A DNA stretch of 64,000 bases from Sulfuritalea sp. (GTDB taxonomy: Bacteria; Pseudomonadota; Gammaproteobacteria; Burkholderiales; Rhodocyclaceae): the NCBI GenBank assembly GCA_023229685.1, contig JALNYT010000003.1, positions 108,062-172,061 on the forward strand, given 5' to 3'. How positions within the stretch are numbered: position 1 is the stretch's first letter; every line of letters starts with the position of its first letter. The notes under the pieces were generated by a model that ran no database searches, was not told where the DNA came from, and saw only the letters and a program-made list of their open reading frames with translations. The position numbers were made by a program, and so were the translations under genes. Positions 19,386 through 26,935 of the stretch are shown here, one piece after another.

Positions 19386-20750
19386 ATGACGAAGCAGATC
19401 ACTGTAGGGTCGACCCACTCGGCCAACGCAATGCGCAAGAAGTCATCAGCTGCTGACAGCGTTGATCTTAGTTCAATACTGTCGCCTGGCTTAATCCGCT
19501 CCTATCGCCGATTCCTTCCTCACCAGTTCATGAATCTGCTTGGCAAAGCCAGTGTTTCCGACATTAAGCTAGGCGACAGCATTGAATTGAACATGACGAT
19601 CTTGTTCTCGGATATCCGGGACTTCACGTCACTGTCTGAATCCATGACTTCGCGGGAGACCTTTGGATTCATCAACGCGTACCTCAAGGAGATGGAGCCT
19701 GCCCTGTTTGAGTCGCATGGTTTTATCGACAAATACATTGGCGACGGGATTCTGGGTATCTTTCCCAACAGCGCCGACGACGCGTTGAGTGCTTCGCTTT
19801 CAATGCTGAAGCGTCTCAAGGGATTCAATATCATTCGACGGAAAAGTGGTGCTCCTCCCATCCGTATTGGTATCGGCCTTAACACGGGTCTCGCGATGGC
19901 TGGCGCTGTTGGTGGTTCTCATCGGATCGAAACAACAGTTATTGGCGATGCAGTCAATCTCGCTTCTCGTCTCCAGTCTCTCACCAAGACGTATGGCGTT
20001 CCAATATTGATTAGCGAGCATGTCCTCTACAGCCTCGAAGAACCAGAGTCGCACGACATCCGTTTTGTTGACCGGGTGCGAGTCAAAGGGAAGGAGCAAC
20101 CTCAGTCAGTGTATGAGGTGTTCGATGCCGATCTTCCGAAATTGAGGCTGGCGAAGCGGCGCGCCAAATCAATGTTCGAGGAAGCACTCGCCAATTACCA
20201 CTGCAGGGACATATCAAAAGCACGCTCGCTATTGCGCCGCTATCTCGCTGCTTGCCCCGAAGACATGGTAGCGCGAGTCTATGCCGAACGCTGCGCGCAT
20301 TTCACCAAGACAGGTATTCACGAGGGAACGGGTGAAATCGGGATGCCTATTGTCTGGGGTGAGAACTGCAAAATCAATCATCCTGAGATTGATAAGCAGC
20401 ACCGGGAACTATTTGCGAAGGTGAACAAATTCGTTAGCGAGATACGCGAGGTCAAGAAAGCTTCGCAGGTTGAACCGCTTGCAATGTTCCTCCACAAATA
20501 CGTAATAGAACACTTTGAAACAGAAGAGCGAATAATGCGGGAAAAGGGATATCCGCTACTTTTGCTGCAGCAGCAACAGCATGCGCGGTTCAAGAAGGAT
20601 TTTGCTTTTCTTGAAGAGGAACTTTGCAAGAAACTCGCCACGCAGCGAACGTTCATGCTTTTCAAGATTCAGTTGCTGGTCGTGGACTGGCTAGCAAACC
20701 ACACCATGAAACTGGACAGGCATTTCGGAAAATATTTGTGCCGCGCGTGA
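19386..20750 (+). CDS. Class III adenylate cyclase fused to a C-terminal hemerythrin domain
   Basis: 454 residues, cytoplasmic, no signal or membrane helix. An N-terminal lead-in (RRFLPHQFMNLLGKASVSDIKLGD) typical of class III cyclases precedes the catalytic domain (about 68-240). That domain holds the two metal aspartates in LFSDIRDFTSLSE (D76) and YIGDGILGIF (D120), and the transition-state Asn/Arg in DAVNLASRLQ. Lys before the second motif (DKYIGD) and Asp in GDAVN are the purine-selecting pair expected for ATP, so cAMP is the likely product. After a helical linker with a TPR-like stretch, residues about 325-450 form a hemerythrin: NHPEIDKQHRELF, HKYVIEHFETEERIM, HARFKKDF and HTMKLDRHFGKYL supply the His/Asp/Glu diiron ligands. 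A role as an oxygen- or redox-gated cAMP source is inferred. GC content is lower than the surroundings. Confidence 0.93.
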   Translation: MTKQITVGSTHSANAMRKKSSAADSVDLSSILSPGLIRSYRRFLPHQFMNLLGKASVSDIKLGDSIELNMTILFSDIRDFTSLSESMTSRETFGFINAYLKEMEPALFESHGFIDKYIGDGILGIFPNSADDALSASLSMLKRLKGFNIIRRKSGAPPIRIGIGLNTGLAMAGAVGGSHRIETTVIGDAVNLASRLQSLTKTYGVPILISEHVLYSLEEPESHDIRFVDRVRVKGKEQPQSVYEVFDADLPKLRLAKRRAKSMFEEALANYHCRDISKARSLLRRYLAACPEDMVARVYAERCAHFTKTGIHEGTGEIGMPIVWGENCKINHPEIDKQHRELFAKVNKFVSEIREVKKASQVEPLAMFLHKYVIEHFETEERIMREKGYPLLLLQQQQHARFKKDFAFLEEELCKKLATQRTFMLFKIQLLVVDWLANHTMKLDRHFGKYLCRA

Positions 20751-20783
20751 ACGCGCCAGAACAACGAAAGAAGGGGAACGGTT

Positions 20784-21257
20784 ATGCCACGCAATGTACC
20801 CGAGTTGTTGCAGGTAATGAATGATATGGTCGTGCTTGAGAAGGCGTTGGCCGAACTGTATCTGGCATGCAGCGAAAAGTTTCCTGAAGACAGTAAGTTC
20901 TGGCTTGCCATATGTCACCAAGAAGAGCTGCATGCCAAGTTCATTGGGGAACTCGCCGCCCTCGTCTCGTCTCACCCTCAAGAGTTCAAGTTTGGACGCC
21001 CATTCAACACAATGGCCATCACGACGATCATGTCCAACGTCAAGAACTCCATGGACCAGGTTCGAAACGGACAATTTGATAGGAAGCGTGCATTGCTCAT
21101 GGCCAGAGACATCGAGAACTCAGTGCTGGAGGCCAAATACCATGAAATCGTCAGCACGGACAATATTGAGTTCACGAAAACCATCAACCGGATAATGAGG
21201 GATACCGCTTCCCACAAGAGTTTACTCGCCGCCAAGGTCGCAAGTAATCAGGGCTGA
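20784..21257 (+). CDS. Ferritin-like/rubrerythrin-like diiron protein
   Basis: 157 residues, MPRNVPELLQVMNDMVV, with an AAGGGGAAC ribosome site, 33 bases after the cyclase stop and probably co-transcribed. The helical pattern and acidic/His ligands suggest a four-helix diiron bundle: E19/E24 on helix A, CHQEELHAKF (E47 and H50, an ExxH pair) on helix B, DIENSVLEAKYHE (E111 or E116) on helix C, and ASHK (H144) on helix D. The fourth ExxH is not perfect, so metal loading is uncertain. No ferredoxin-type rubredoxin domain is present. Function is inferred: iron or oxygen handling linked to the upstream hemerythrin cyclase. Confidence 0.7.
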   Translation: MPRNVPELLQVMNDMVVLEKALAELYLACSEKFPEDSKFWLAICHQEELHAKFIGELAALVSSHPQEFKFGRPFNTMAITTIMSNVKNSMDQVRNGQFDRKRALLMARDIENSVLEAKYHEIVSTDNIEFTKTINRIMRDTASHKSLLAAKVASNQG

Positions 21258-21365
21258 TAGCCTCTGATGCCTGCCTATAGGAGTCCGCGAGCAATTCACA
21301 TCAGGTAGGTAACCGCTTTGTGGCGCAAGCGGTCGTAAGCCATGCCAATGGCAATGGACGGCTTC

Positions 21366-21434
21366 GGGTCGATCGCAGTCACTCAAGCCAGCGAAACGAC
21401 CTCGATCCAGTGCCCAGCTTCATCGTCTCGGGCG
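21366..21434. repeat. 69-bp direct repeat, right copy
   Basis: Right copy of the repeat at 19148-19216, identical except for one base. It overlaps the end of a 31-codon minus-strand ORF, whose last 16 or so codons and stop lie inside the repeat. Confidence 0.95.
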
Positions 21435-21478
21435 TACCAGTTATACCAAGGGTCTGCAGAAATGCACGCCCTTTTCAT
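21383..21478 (-). CDS. Possible 31-residue peptide overlapping the direct repeat
   Basis: The minus strand from ATG 21478 reads MKRACISADPWYNWYARD and continues to EVVSLA-stop. It is preceded by CAAGGGTGCAAATG, a good Shine-Dalgarno. Only the C-terminal part is repeated at the left copy, where the frame is closed by a stop and lacks a start. I do not recognise a family; the GHWIEV stretch vaguely resembles the end of a glyoxalase-fold protein but is far too short to call. It could be a real peptide or the 3' remnant of a target gene of an integrative element. Confidence 0.35.
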   Translation of the reverse strand: MKRACISADPWYNWYARDDEAGHWIEVVSLA

Positions 21479-21480
21479 TT

Positions 21481-21537
21481 GCACCCTTGCTACCATGCTT
21501 GGCCGCGGGCGGCTTCAGCCCGGACTGCTTCAAGGGT
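21481..21537. repeat. Inverted repeat between the small ORF and the DUF2855 gene
   Basis: GCACCCTTG (21481-21489) is exactly repeated in inverse as CAAGGGTGC (21529-21537). Each arm carries the AAGG ribosome site of the gene on its side, so a divergent symmetrical start region is formed; the inner part is GC-rich. Confidence 0.7.
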
Positions 21538-21542
21538 GCGTA

Positions 21543-22658
21543 ATGAATGCTACCGATTTCCTCGTCCGCAAGGATCAACTCGCCGTCACGGAACTTCGCG
21601 AGACGCCCGAAAGCCCGCTCGAAGACGGTCGGGTTCGCCTCCGCGTGGAAAAGTTTGCGCTGACGTCCAACAACATCACCTACGCCGCGTTTGGCGAGGC
21701 CATGAACTACTGGGGGTTCTACCCGGCGGAGCGAGGCTGGGGACGCATACCAGTCTGGGGCTTTGGCAGCGTGGTGGAGTCGCTACATCCCGCCGTGGCG
21801 GTGGGCGAAAAATTCTATGGCTACTATCCCATGTCATCGAGCGTCGTGTTGCAACCCGTGCGCCCGTCACCCGAAGGATTCTTCGACGGCGCCGAACACC
21901 GCGCCGCGCTGCATGCGGTCTATAACAACTACGCGCGCTGCAGCGCGGATCCCTTCTACACGCCGCAAACCGAAGACGTCCAGGCACTGCTGCGCCCGCT
22001 GTTCATCACCTCGTGGCTGATCGATGATTTTCTGGCGGACAACAATTTCTTCGGCGCCAGCGATAACGGCGAAGGCCTCATGCTGTTGTCCAGTGCATCG
22101 AGCAAGACCGCCTATGGCACGGCGTTTCAACTTGCGCAACGGCAAGGGATCGAGGTGGTCGGCCTGACTTCTGCCGCCAATCTGGAGTTTTGTCGCAGCC
22201 TCGGCTGTTATCGCCGGGTTCTGTCCTACGAGCAACTTGACCAGATCGCGGCCGACGCGGCTTGCGTGTACATCGATTTTGCCGGCAATGCCGGCCTGCG
22301 CAAGACCATTCATACCCGGTTCACGAATCTGAAATACAGCAGTTCGATCGGCGGCACCCATGTCGAGCAGCTTGGCGGCGCCAGGGATCTGCCGGGCCCG
22401 CGCGCCACGCTTTTTTTTGCGCCGGCGCAAATCAAGAAGCGCAACGCGGAATGGGGTGCCGACAGCCTCGGGCAGCGCCTGCTAAAGGCATGGCAAGGCT
22501 TCGTCGGCACAGTCTGCGATCCGGCGGCGCCGTGGCTGGTGGTCGAACATCACACGGGACCGGATGCGGTCAAAGCAGCCTATGCAGCGGTGCTCGGCGG
22601 ACGGGGCGACCCGCGTGTCGGGCACATGCTCTCGCTTGCGGCGAACTCTTCCGCCTAG
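21543..22658 (+). CDS. DUF2855 family protein (NAD(P)-binding, quinone-reductase-like)
   Basis: 371 residues from ATG 21543, preceded by CAAGGGTGCGTA (Shine-Dalgarno). The sequence MNATDFLVRKDQLAVTEL..., FALTSNNITYAAFGEAMNYWGFYP, GWGRIPVWGFG and GEKFYGYYPMSS matches the DUF2855 family, which resembles the medium-chain dehydrogenase/zinc-free quinone oxidoreductase fold. A Rossmann-type stretch (GLMLLSSASSKTAYGTAFQLA) follows. Substrate is unknown. The frame opens upstream through the 69-bp repeat, but the later ATG with a ribosome site is chosen. Confidence 0.85.
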   Translation: MNATDFLVRKDQLAVTELRETPESPLEDGRVRLRVEKFALTSNNITYAAFGEAMNYWGFYPAERGWGRIPVWGFGSVVESLHPAVAVGEKFYGYYPMSSSVVLQPVRPSPEGFFDGAEHRAALHAVYNNYARCSADPFYTPQTEDVQALLRPLFITSWLIDDFLADNNFFGASDNGEGLMLLSSASSKTAYGTAFQLAQRQGIEVVGLTSAANLEFCRSLGCYRRVLSYEQLDQIAADAACVYIDFAGNAGLRKTIHTRFTNLKYSSSIGGTHVEQLGGARDLPGPRATLFFAPAQIKKRNAEWGADSLGQRLLKAWQGFVGTVCDPAAPWLVVEHHTGPDAVKAAYAAVLGGRGDPRVGHMLSLAANSSA

Positions 22659-22917
22659 CAACGTTGCCGGCACACATGAAAAAGGTCAGGGTCTTTGCGC
22701 CGTGCCGCCAGCGCCGACTGTTCGATCACCAATCCAGCACCAGTGTCAGCTAACGGCAGCGTCGGCAGGCTCCACCCGGCAACAGGCGGAAGTTCAAACT
22801 TGCTGGGCTTGGTCACCGATTGTCGGCCAATGCGATCATTCGCCGACGGATGCCCAGTTTTTCCGCCGCGCCGGCAGCAGTGCGGCGAAGCCAGCCATCA
22901 ATTCAGCAAACTGCGGT

Positions 22918-24987
22918 TCAGCGCTTGAATGCGATTGCCCCGGACACCCCACCCGAACTGCCGTAACCGTAGGTGAAGGCAACGCCCGCTGCCTCGGCAT
23001 TGGGGCCGGCAAACATGCCCCCGAAGGAACCTCCCAACGAGTTGCCAAGAGGGTTCGCGCAAGTTCCGGTGCAACTGCCGCTTGCGAAGGCGGCACTGAA
23101 GCGCCCCGAGACTGCGCTGAAACCAGAGTTGCCACTCATTGAATAGACACTGCCATTCGTGTTGCTGGCCGTGATACCAACAGTCATGTTGCGATTCACG
23201 AAATCCGCTGTGAGCGTCGCGCTGTTCAGACTTCCGCTTATATTGGAATTCACGACCGATCCGATCGGCGAATAGGTTACGGTACCCAGTGTTGCCGGAA
23301 GTGTCTGGGTGGCCTGACCGACGATCCAGGGAAGATTGAAGCCGCTACTGCTCGTATAGGAGGCGTAGTTATTGTCGACAACATGTGCACCGCTGCCGGT
23401 CCAGTAGCCCCAGCGGAGACTGCCCGGCCCGCTGTCGGATCCGACCACGACATTGCCTGCAGTGCCCAGAGCCGCCTGGCGATTCCCCGCCGGCGGCCCG
23501 ATCCGCGTCAGGGAACCGGCCGCGTCCACTTGCACGTCCCAGAATGCCGAGGTTGAAATCACCGCCCCGTTGCCGCCACCAGGGTAAAAGGGGATTATTG
23601 CGGCAGCGGCCAACTGATTGGGCGGCGTCTGCTGCGGTACGGCGACCGTGAAGGTGCCGCCTCCCGTGGCAGCATTTGAGCCGGAGAAGGTCAAGCTTGC
23701 CTGTGATCCGCTAATCGTTCCCGAGACGCTTAGCGTATCAAGAAAGCCTACCGAGTTGCCGGGCCCGCAGGTTGAACAGCGGAACGCTCCTTGCTGCGTC
23801 GGGTAGTCGGCGCGGTTGGCAGACCCGCTGAAGCTTATCGTGCCACCCGAAACAGTGACCGGTATGCCATCCGAGTTGGGCGGGGTACCCACGTTGAAAA
23901 ACCCCCCGGAGTTATCCTGAAACGCCACATTCACATATGCGCGCTGCAGGACCAGGCTGACCCCGAGCACGAGTTCGTTGATCGTCACGCTTCCACACGG
24001 TCCGCTGAGGCAGGCGCTGACCGGTGTGGTGCCACCGGTCAGCCGAAAGAACAGGATCGGCGAACTGGTGGTCGGCTGAACCAGCGTCGTGGGTCCCGAT
24101 ACGGCAACCGTATTGGTCGTCTGGAACGGGACGGCCGTTACCACAACCGGTGGCGTGCTGCCGGCAGCGCTCGAGGTTACGCGACTGTCGCCGTTGGTGG
24201 CCCCTTGGCCCGTCTGTGCGACCGTTGTTGACGACTCCGAGCCACTCCCGGATTGGGAGGACGGCTTGTCTTGCGAGGAGGCAGTCTGCTGTGCCTTGCT
24301 GGCGCGGGCACGCCCTTCCAGCGAGTCACGCAGAAAGCCCGGCGGTGCGATGAGTCGCTGGGGCGCGGCGGAAGCGCTGGCCACCTGGAAATACTGGTTG
24401 GCGCCAAACTGGTGCTCTCCGCTCTGGTTTGTTACCGCTATGCGGCCGTCGGTCACCGCCCCATATGTTCCATTGGGTGCGACAGTGCCGTCGGCATTCC
24501 GGCAGTTACCTTCACATTGCACCAGAGCGTAGTTGGTGCCTCGAATGCCGATCACCGAGGTCGGCGTTGTGACCCGGTAGTCGTCGTCGTGAGTGAGTTT
24601 GCCGATCAAACCCGTGACCGTCCGCATGCCACCCTTGGCGAGGTTGAAGAACGCCCGTTGGAAGCCGCCCGGTTCGGCGCTTTTGAACGAATATTCGCTG
24701 ACCTTGAACGTGGTCTCGGGCCGCAGCGCGACCATCGAGTCGTCGGTGAATAGTACCTGGGCGTTGGACTGTGCTCCCAGTTGCAGGGTGTCGCCGGAAC
24801 GCACTTCACTGCCGCGCTGGGCGGTGATGGTCTGAGCGCCGCGTTCGATCTTCACGTCGCCGATCGCGATCAGCACCCTGCCGGCAATCTCCTGTGCGTG
24901 CAACGTTGGAGAACACAGCAGCGCCGCGATAATGGATAGCAGCGACGCTGCCTGCAGAGTGAGGTTCTTCGTCTTACTTGAATTCAT
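22918..24987 (-). CDS. FecR-domain protein with C-terminal TbpB-like barrel
   Basis: 689 residues from ATG 24987, with a signal peptide (LLSIIAALLCSPTLHAQE). A FecR-type domain follows (about 45-165: GDVKIERGAQ, SGDTLQLGAQSNAQVLFTDDSMVALRPET, TPTSVIGIRGTNYALV). Next come a Ser/Gln-rich linker and a long Gly/Ser/Thr-rich beta-structured region. It ends in a TbpB-type barrel signature (GGSFGGMFAGPNAEAAGVAFTYG). There is no lipobox Cys, so it is secreted or surface-exposed rather than a classical lipoprotein. The start overlaps the end of the upstream SLAM-like gene by 14 bases, so they are coupled. The upstream open frame beyond 24987 is a shadow of that gene. Confidence 0.85.
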   Translation of the reverse strand: MNSSKTKNLTLQAASLLSIIAALLCSPTLHAQEIAGRVLIAIGDVKIERGAQTITAQRGSEVRSGDTLQLGAQSNAQVLFTDDSMVALRPETTFKVSEYSFKSAEPGGFQRAFFNLAKGGMRTVTGLIGKLTHDDDYRVTTPTSVIGIRGTNYALVQCEGNCRNADGTVAPNGTYGAVTDGRIAVTNQSGEHQFGANQYFQVASASAAPQRLIAPPGFLRDSLEGRARASKAQQTASSQDKPSSQSGSGSESSTTVAQTGQGATNGDSRVTSSAAGSTPPVVVTAVPFQTTNTVAVSGPTTLVQPTTSSPILFFRLTGGTTPVSACLSGPCGSVTINELVLGVSLVLQRAYVNVAFQDNSGGFFNVGTPPNSDGIPVTVSGGTISFSGSANRADYPTQQGAFRCSTCGPGNSVGFLDTLSVSGTISGSQASLTFSGSNAATGGGTFTVAVPQQTPPNQLAAAAIIPFYPGGGNGAVISTSAFWDVQVDAAGSLTRIGPPAGNRQAALGTAGNVVVGSDSGPGSLRWGYWTGSGAHVVDNNYASYTSSSGFNLPWIVGQATQTLPATLGTVTYSPIGSVVNSNISGSLNSATLTADFVNRNMTVGITASNTNGSVYSMSGNSGFSAVSGRFSAAFASGSCTGTCANPLGNSLGGSFGGMFAGPNAEAAGVAFTYGYGSSGGVSGAIAFKR

Positions 24988-26287
24988 ATCGCACCTTGAG
25001 AGCATAGAGGTCGCGCGGGAAAGAGTAGAGCTCGATGTTCGAACGGTTGCGTGCGGTAGTGATTTCACCGCGGAAGGACAGGTTACGCGAATAAAGGTAG
25101 GACGCCGCGACATCGAAAGCCTCATAACGATCGGAGCGCTTGACGCCGAGCAGTGCATCGGCCTCCTTGTAATCCGAATTGAGAATCGTATATCCGAGGG
25201 ATACCCCCCATTCTGCTGCAGGCGTAAAGCTGACACCGATGCGGCCACCAGATGTTCTTGGCACCAGATCGTTACGATTGTCGAGGGAATTTTGCTCGCC
25301 GGCGTTGATCGAGACATTCAGAACGGGCTGCAGCGGATGAGAGAAGAGCTTTCTGTAGCCGGCTGCCAAGCCGACGAAATCCGCGTTTCGCGGCTGGTTG
25401 GGGCTCGCGTAAGTAAGGCGTCCCGCTTGCGCACCGAGTGTGAACGCCTGTTGCTCATCAACCTGATACTGCCATTCGCCTTGACCGGCGTGTGTCGTCA
25501 GGTAGCTGTTGTTTCCCATGTGGAGCTGGCTTTCGCTTGCTCCCAGACGAAACAGGTGCTTTTCATTGAGCCACGAAGCACCACCGTTCAGATTGTAGTT
25601 TTCTGAATTGTAGAGATGGTTTTCGGTCTTGTTGTTGTACTTGAAGTCAAGCTGCCCGCTGCCAAACAAGGCGATTCCCGGAGCGACCGGGTAGGAGATA
25701 TATCCGCCTGCTGCCAGGGTCGTGAATCCATCGCGTTGCTTGGTACCACCTTGCGCGATCAGGACCGGACCCAGGTTTGGTAAAACAATATTGGGGCTTG
25801 CTACCCCGCCATTTACGTTCGAATCAGCGCCAATCCCGAGCTCGACATACATCGACTGCGTTACCGAATAACGGGATTCCCGCAACCGGATGACGTCCAG
25901 AAACCGGTCGATGGTCGCCGCAACATCTGCAGGGGGCGAGAGCTTGCGTAGCGCCTCGAACTCATCTCTGGCGCGGGCATCCTCGCCGAGGATAAAGTAG
26001 CCCCGAGCAAGTTGAAGTCGAGCCGAGGTGTTGTCCGGAAACTGCAGCAGATAGCGCTCAAGAGCAAGCACACCCTCGCCGGCATGACCGCTCTCGACCG
26101 CCGCAATGCCGAAATAAAAGTCGAACGTCGGATCACCGAACGAATCTCGTGACTGCCGGCCGGCTGCGTAGGCATCGGCCAGTTTGCCGGCTTCGACCAA
26201 TGCTTTGACGTCTTCGACAGGGGTAGCGAGGGCGCAAACCGGAAGCGCAAGCGCCGCCAGCAGGCAAAGATGGTGCTTGAGTGTCAT
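24974..26287 (-). CDS. SLAM-like TPR/outer-membrane beta-barrel protein (type XI secretion candidate)
   Basis: 437 residues from ATG 26287 (MTLKHHLCLLAALALPVCALA signal peptide); ATG 26296 would add three residues. The periplasmic N-terminal half has TPR-like helices (AYAAGRQSRDSFGDPTFDFYFGIA; LQLARGYFILGEDARARDEFEAL). The C-terminal half from about residue 160 is a beta-barrel with alternating aromatic strands and a terminal VRYEFK, as in outer-membrane proteins. This layout (TPR plus DUF560 barrel) is that of SLAM translocators, which bring TbpB-fold proteins to the cell surface. Coupling to the FecR-TbpB-like gene supports that role by inference. Confidence 0.72.
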   Translation of the reverse strand: MTLKHHLCLLAALALPVCALATPVEDVKALVEAGKLADAYAAGRQSRDSFGDPTFDFYFGIAAVESGHAGEGVLALERYLLQFPDNTSARLQLARGYFILGEDARARDEFEALRKLSPPADVAATIDRFLDVIRLRESRYSVTQSMYVELGIGADSNVNGGVASPNIVLPNLGPVLIAQGGTKQRDGFTTLAAGGYISYPVAPGIALFGSGQLDFKYNNKTENHLYNSENYNLNGGASWLNEKHLFRLGASESQLHMGNNSYLTTHAGQGEWQYQVDEQQAFTLGAQAGRLTYASPNQPRNADFVGLAAGYRKLFSHPLQPVLNVSINAGEQNSLDNRNDLVPRTSGGRIGVSFTPAAEWGVSLGYTILNSDYKEADALLGVKRSDRYEAFDVAASYLYSRNLSFRGEITTARNRSNIELYSFPRDLYALKVRYEFK

Positions 26288-26296
26288 AATTATCAT

Positions 26297-26637
26297 TCTT
26301 GAAGGAAACCCAAGGGCATTGTTTCTGAACAAATCCGTCCTGTCAATCGCGTTCTGTCAATTTGGGTTTCAGAAAGAGGATTCCGTCGTTGGCATCGTGA
26401 ATTGCCGTGTCGAATGGACTTGTTTCACCTATGCGGGGCCGGCCGCTGCTGGTGCTGCGGCTCTTGTATCAGCGACCAGTACCACCGGGTGTTGGTTCGA
26501 ACAGGGTCCCGTGTCTAAGGCCGCCGATAACTGGAACCTGCCGTTTGGATAACTCCTTTCGACGCGCATTACTCAAGCCATTCGGAACCTGTTCAACGCG
26601 CGCCGGCACAGTCGCTCAGTTTGGTATGGCGAGGCAC
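26297..26637. other. Intergenic region without recognised gene
   Basis: About 340 bases upstream of the SLAM-like gene. Short open frames exist but show no codon bias or family similarity. Any promoter for the SLAM-FecR pair should lie near 26300-26400, but no clear -35/-10 was identified. Confidence 0.5.
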
Positions 26638-26679
26638 AAAAAAGGCCGGAAACCCTTGCTGTTACGGAATTTTCCGGCC
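26638..26679 (-). terminator. Rho-independent terminator after tRNA-Ala
   Basis: On the minus strand GGCCGGAAA (26679-26671) pairs perfectly with TTTCCGGCC (26652-26644), followed by a run of six T. Confidence 0.9.
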
Positions 26680-26706
26680 TGGTCTGGAATGCTTAAAATT
26701 GGTTGC

Positions 26707-26782
26707 TGGTGGAGGTGAGCGGGATCGAACCGCTGGCCTCGACGTTGCGAACGTCGCGCTCTCCCAACTGAGCTACACCCCC
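26707..26782 (-). tRNA. tRNA-Ala (anticodon CGC)
   Basis: A 76-base cloverleaf on the minus strand beginning GGGGGTGTAGCTCAGTTGGG. The anticodon stem CGACG/CGTCG encloses TTCGCAA, giving anticodon CGC for GCG codons. The T loop is GGTTCGATCC and CCA is encoded. Confidence 0.95.
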
Positions 26783-26793
26783 TAGCGGCGCGG

Positions 26794-26822
26794 ATTATAA
26801 CAACCGCGATAGGGCAAGGGAA
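26794..26822 (-). promoter_or_regulatory. Promoter of tRNA-Ala
   Basis: On the minus strand TTCCCT (26822-26817), 17 bases, then TATAAT (26799-26794), 11 bases before the tRNA. Confidence 0.65.
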
Positions 26823-26823
26823 G

Positions 26824-26935
26824 TTGCCTGCCCGCGAAGCGGAGTCCCAGGCACGCAAAGCGCCCTGCCCGCGTCCCACCAGGGGATACCGTCCCCTTGG
26901 GACATAAAGCGGTGTCCCAGGCACGCAAAGCGCTC
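26824..26935. repeat. Cluster of short palindromic repeats
   Basis: Two copies of a TGCCTGCCCGCGAAGCGGA..CCAGGCACGCAAAGCG-type unit (26824-26863, and a shortened one at 26902-26935) flank a nested palindrome: GTCCCA at 26873-26878 pairs with TGGGAC at 26898-26903, enclosing GGGGATACCGTCCCC. The first unit folds as an outer TGCCTG/CAGGCA stem with an inner CCGC-GAA-GCGG hairpin. The cluster abuts the stop of the small gene at 26934. Related units occur inside rsmA, ubiH and the DUF2189 gene. Confidence 0.8.

Noticed and set aside
17815..21434. A right attachment site (copy of the tRNA-Arg 3' end) closing the island
   Set aside because: I looked for the T-arm/acceptor sequence after the accessory genes and found no copy.
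21386..21459. Glyoxalase/VOC gene fragment on the minus strand
   Set aside because: ARDDEAGHWIEV resembles the end of VOC proteins only superficially, and the whole ORF is 31 codons; no other VOC motif is present.
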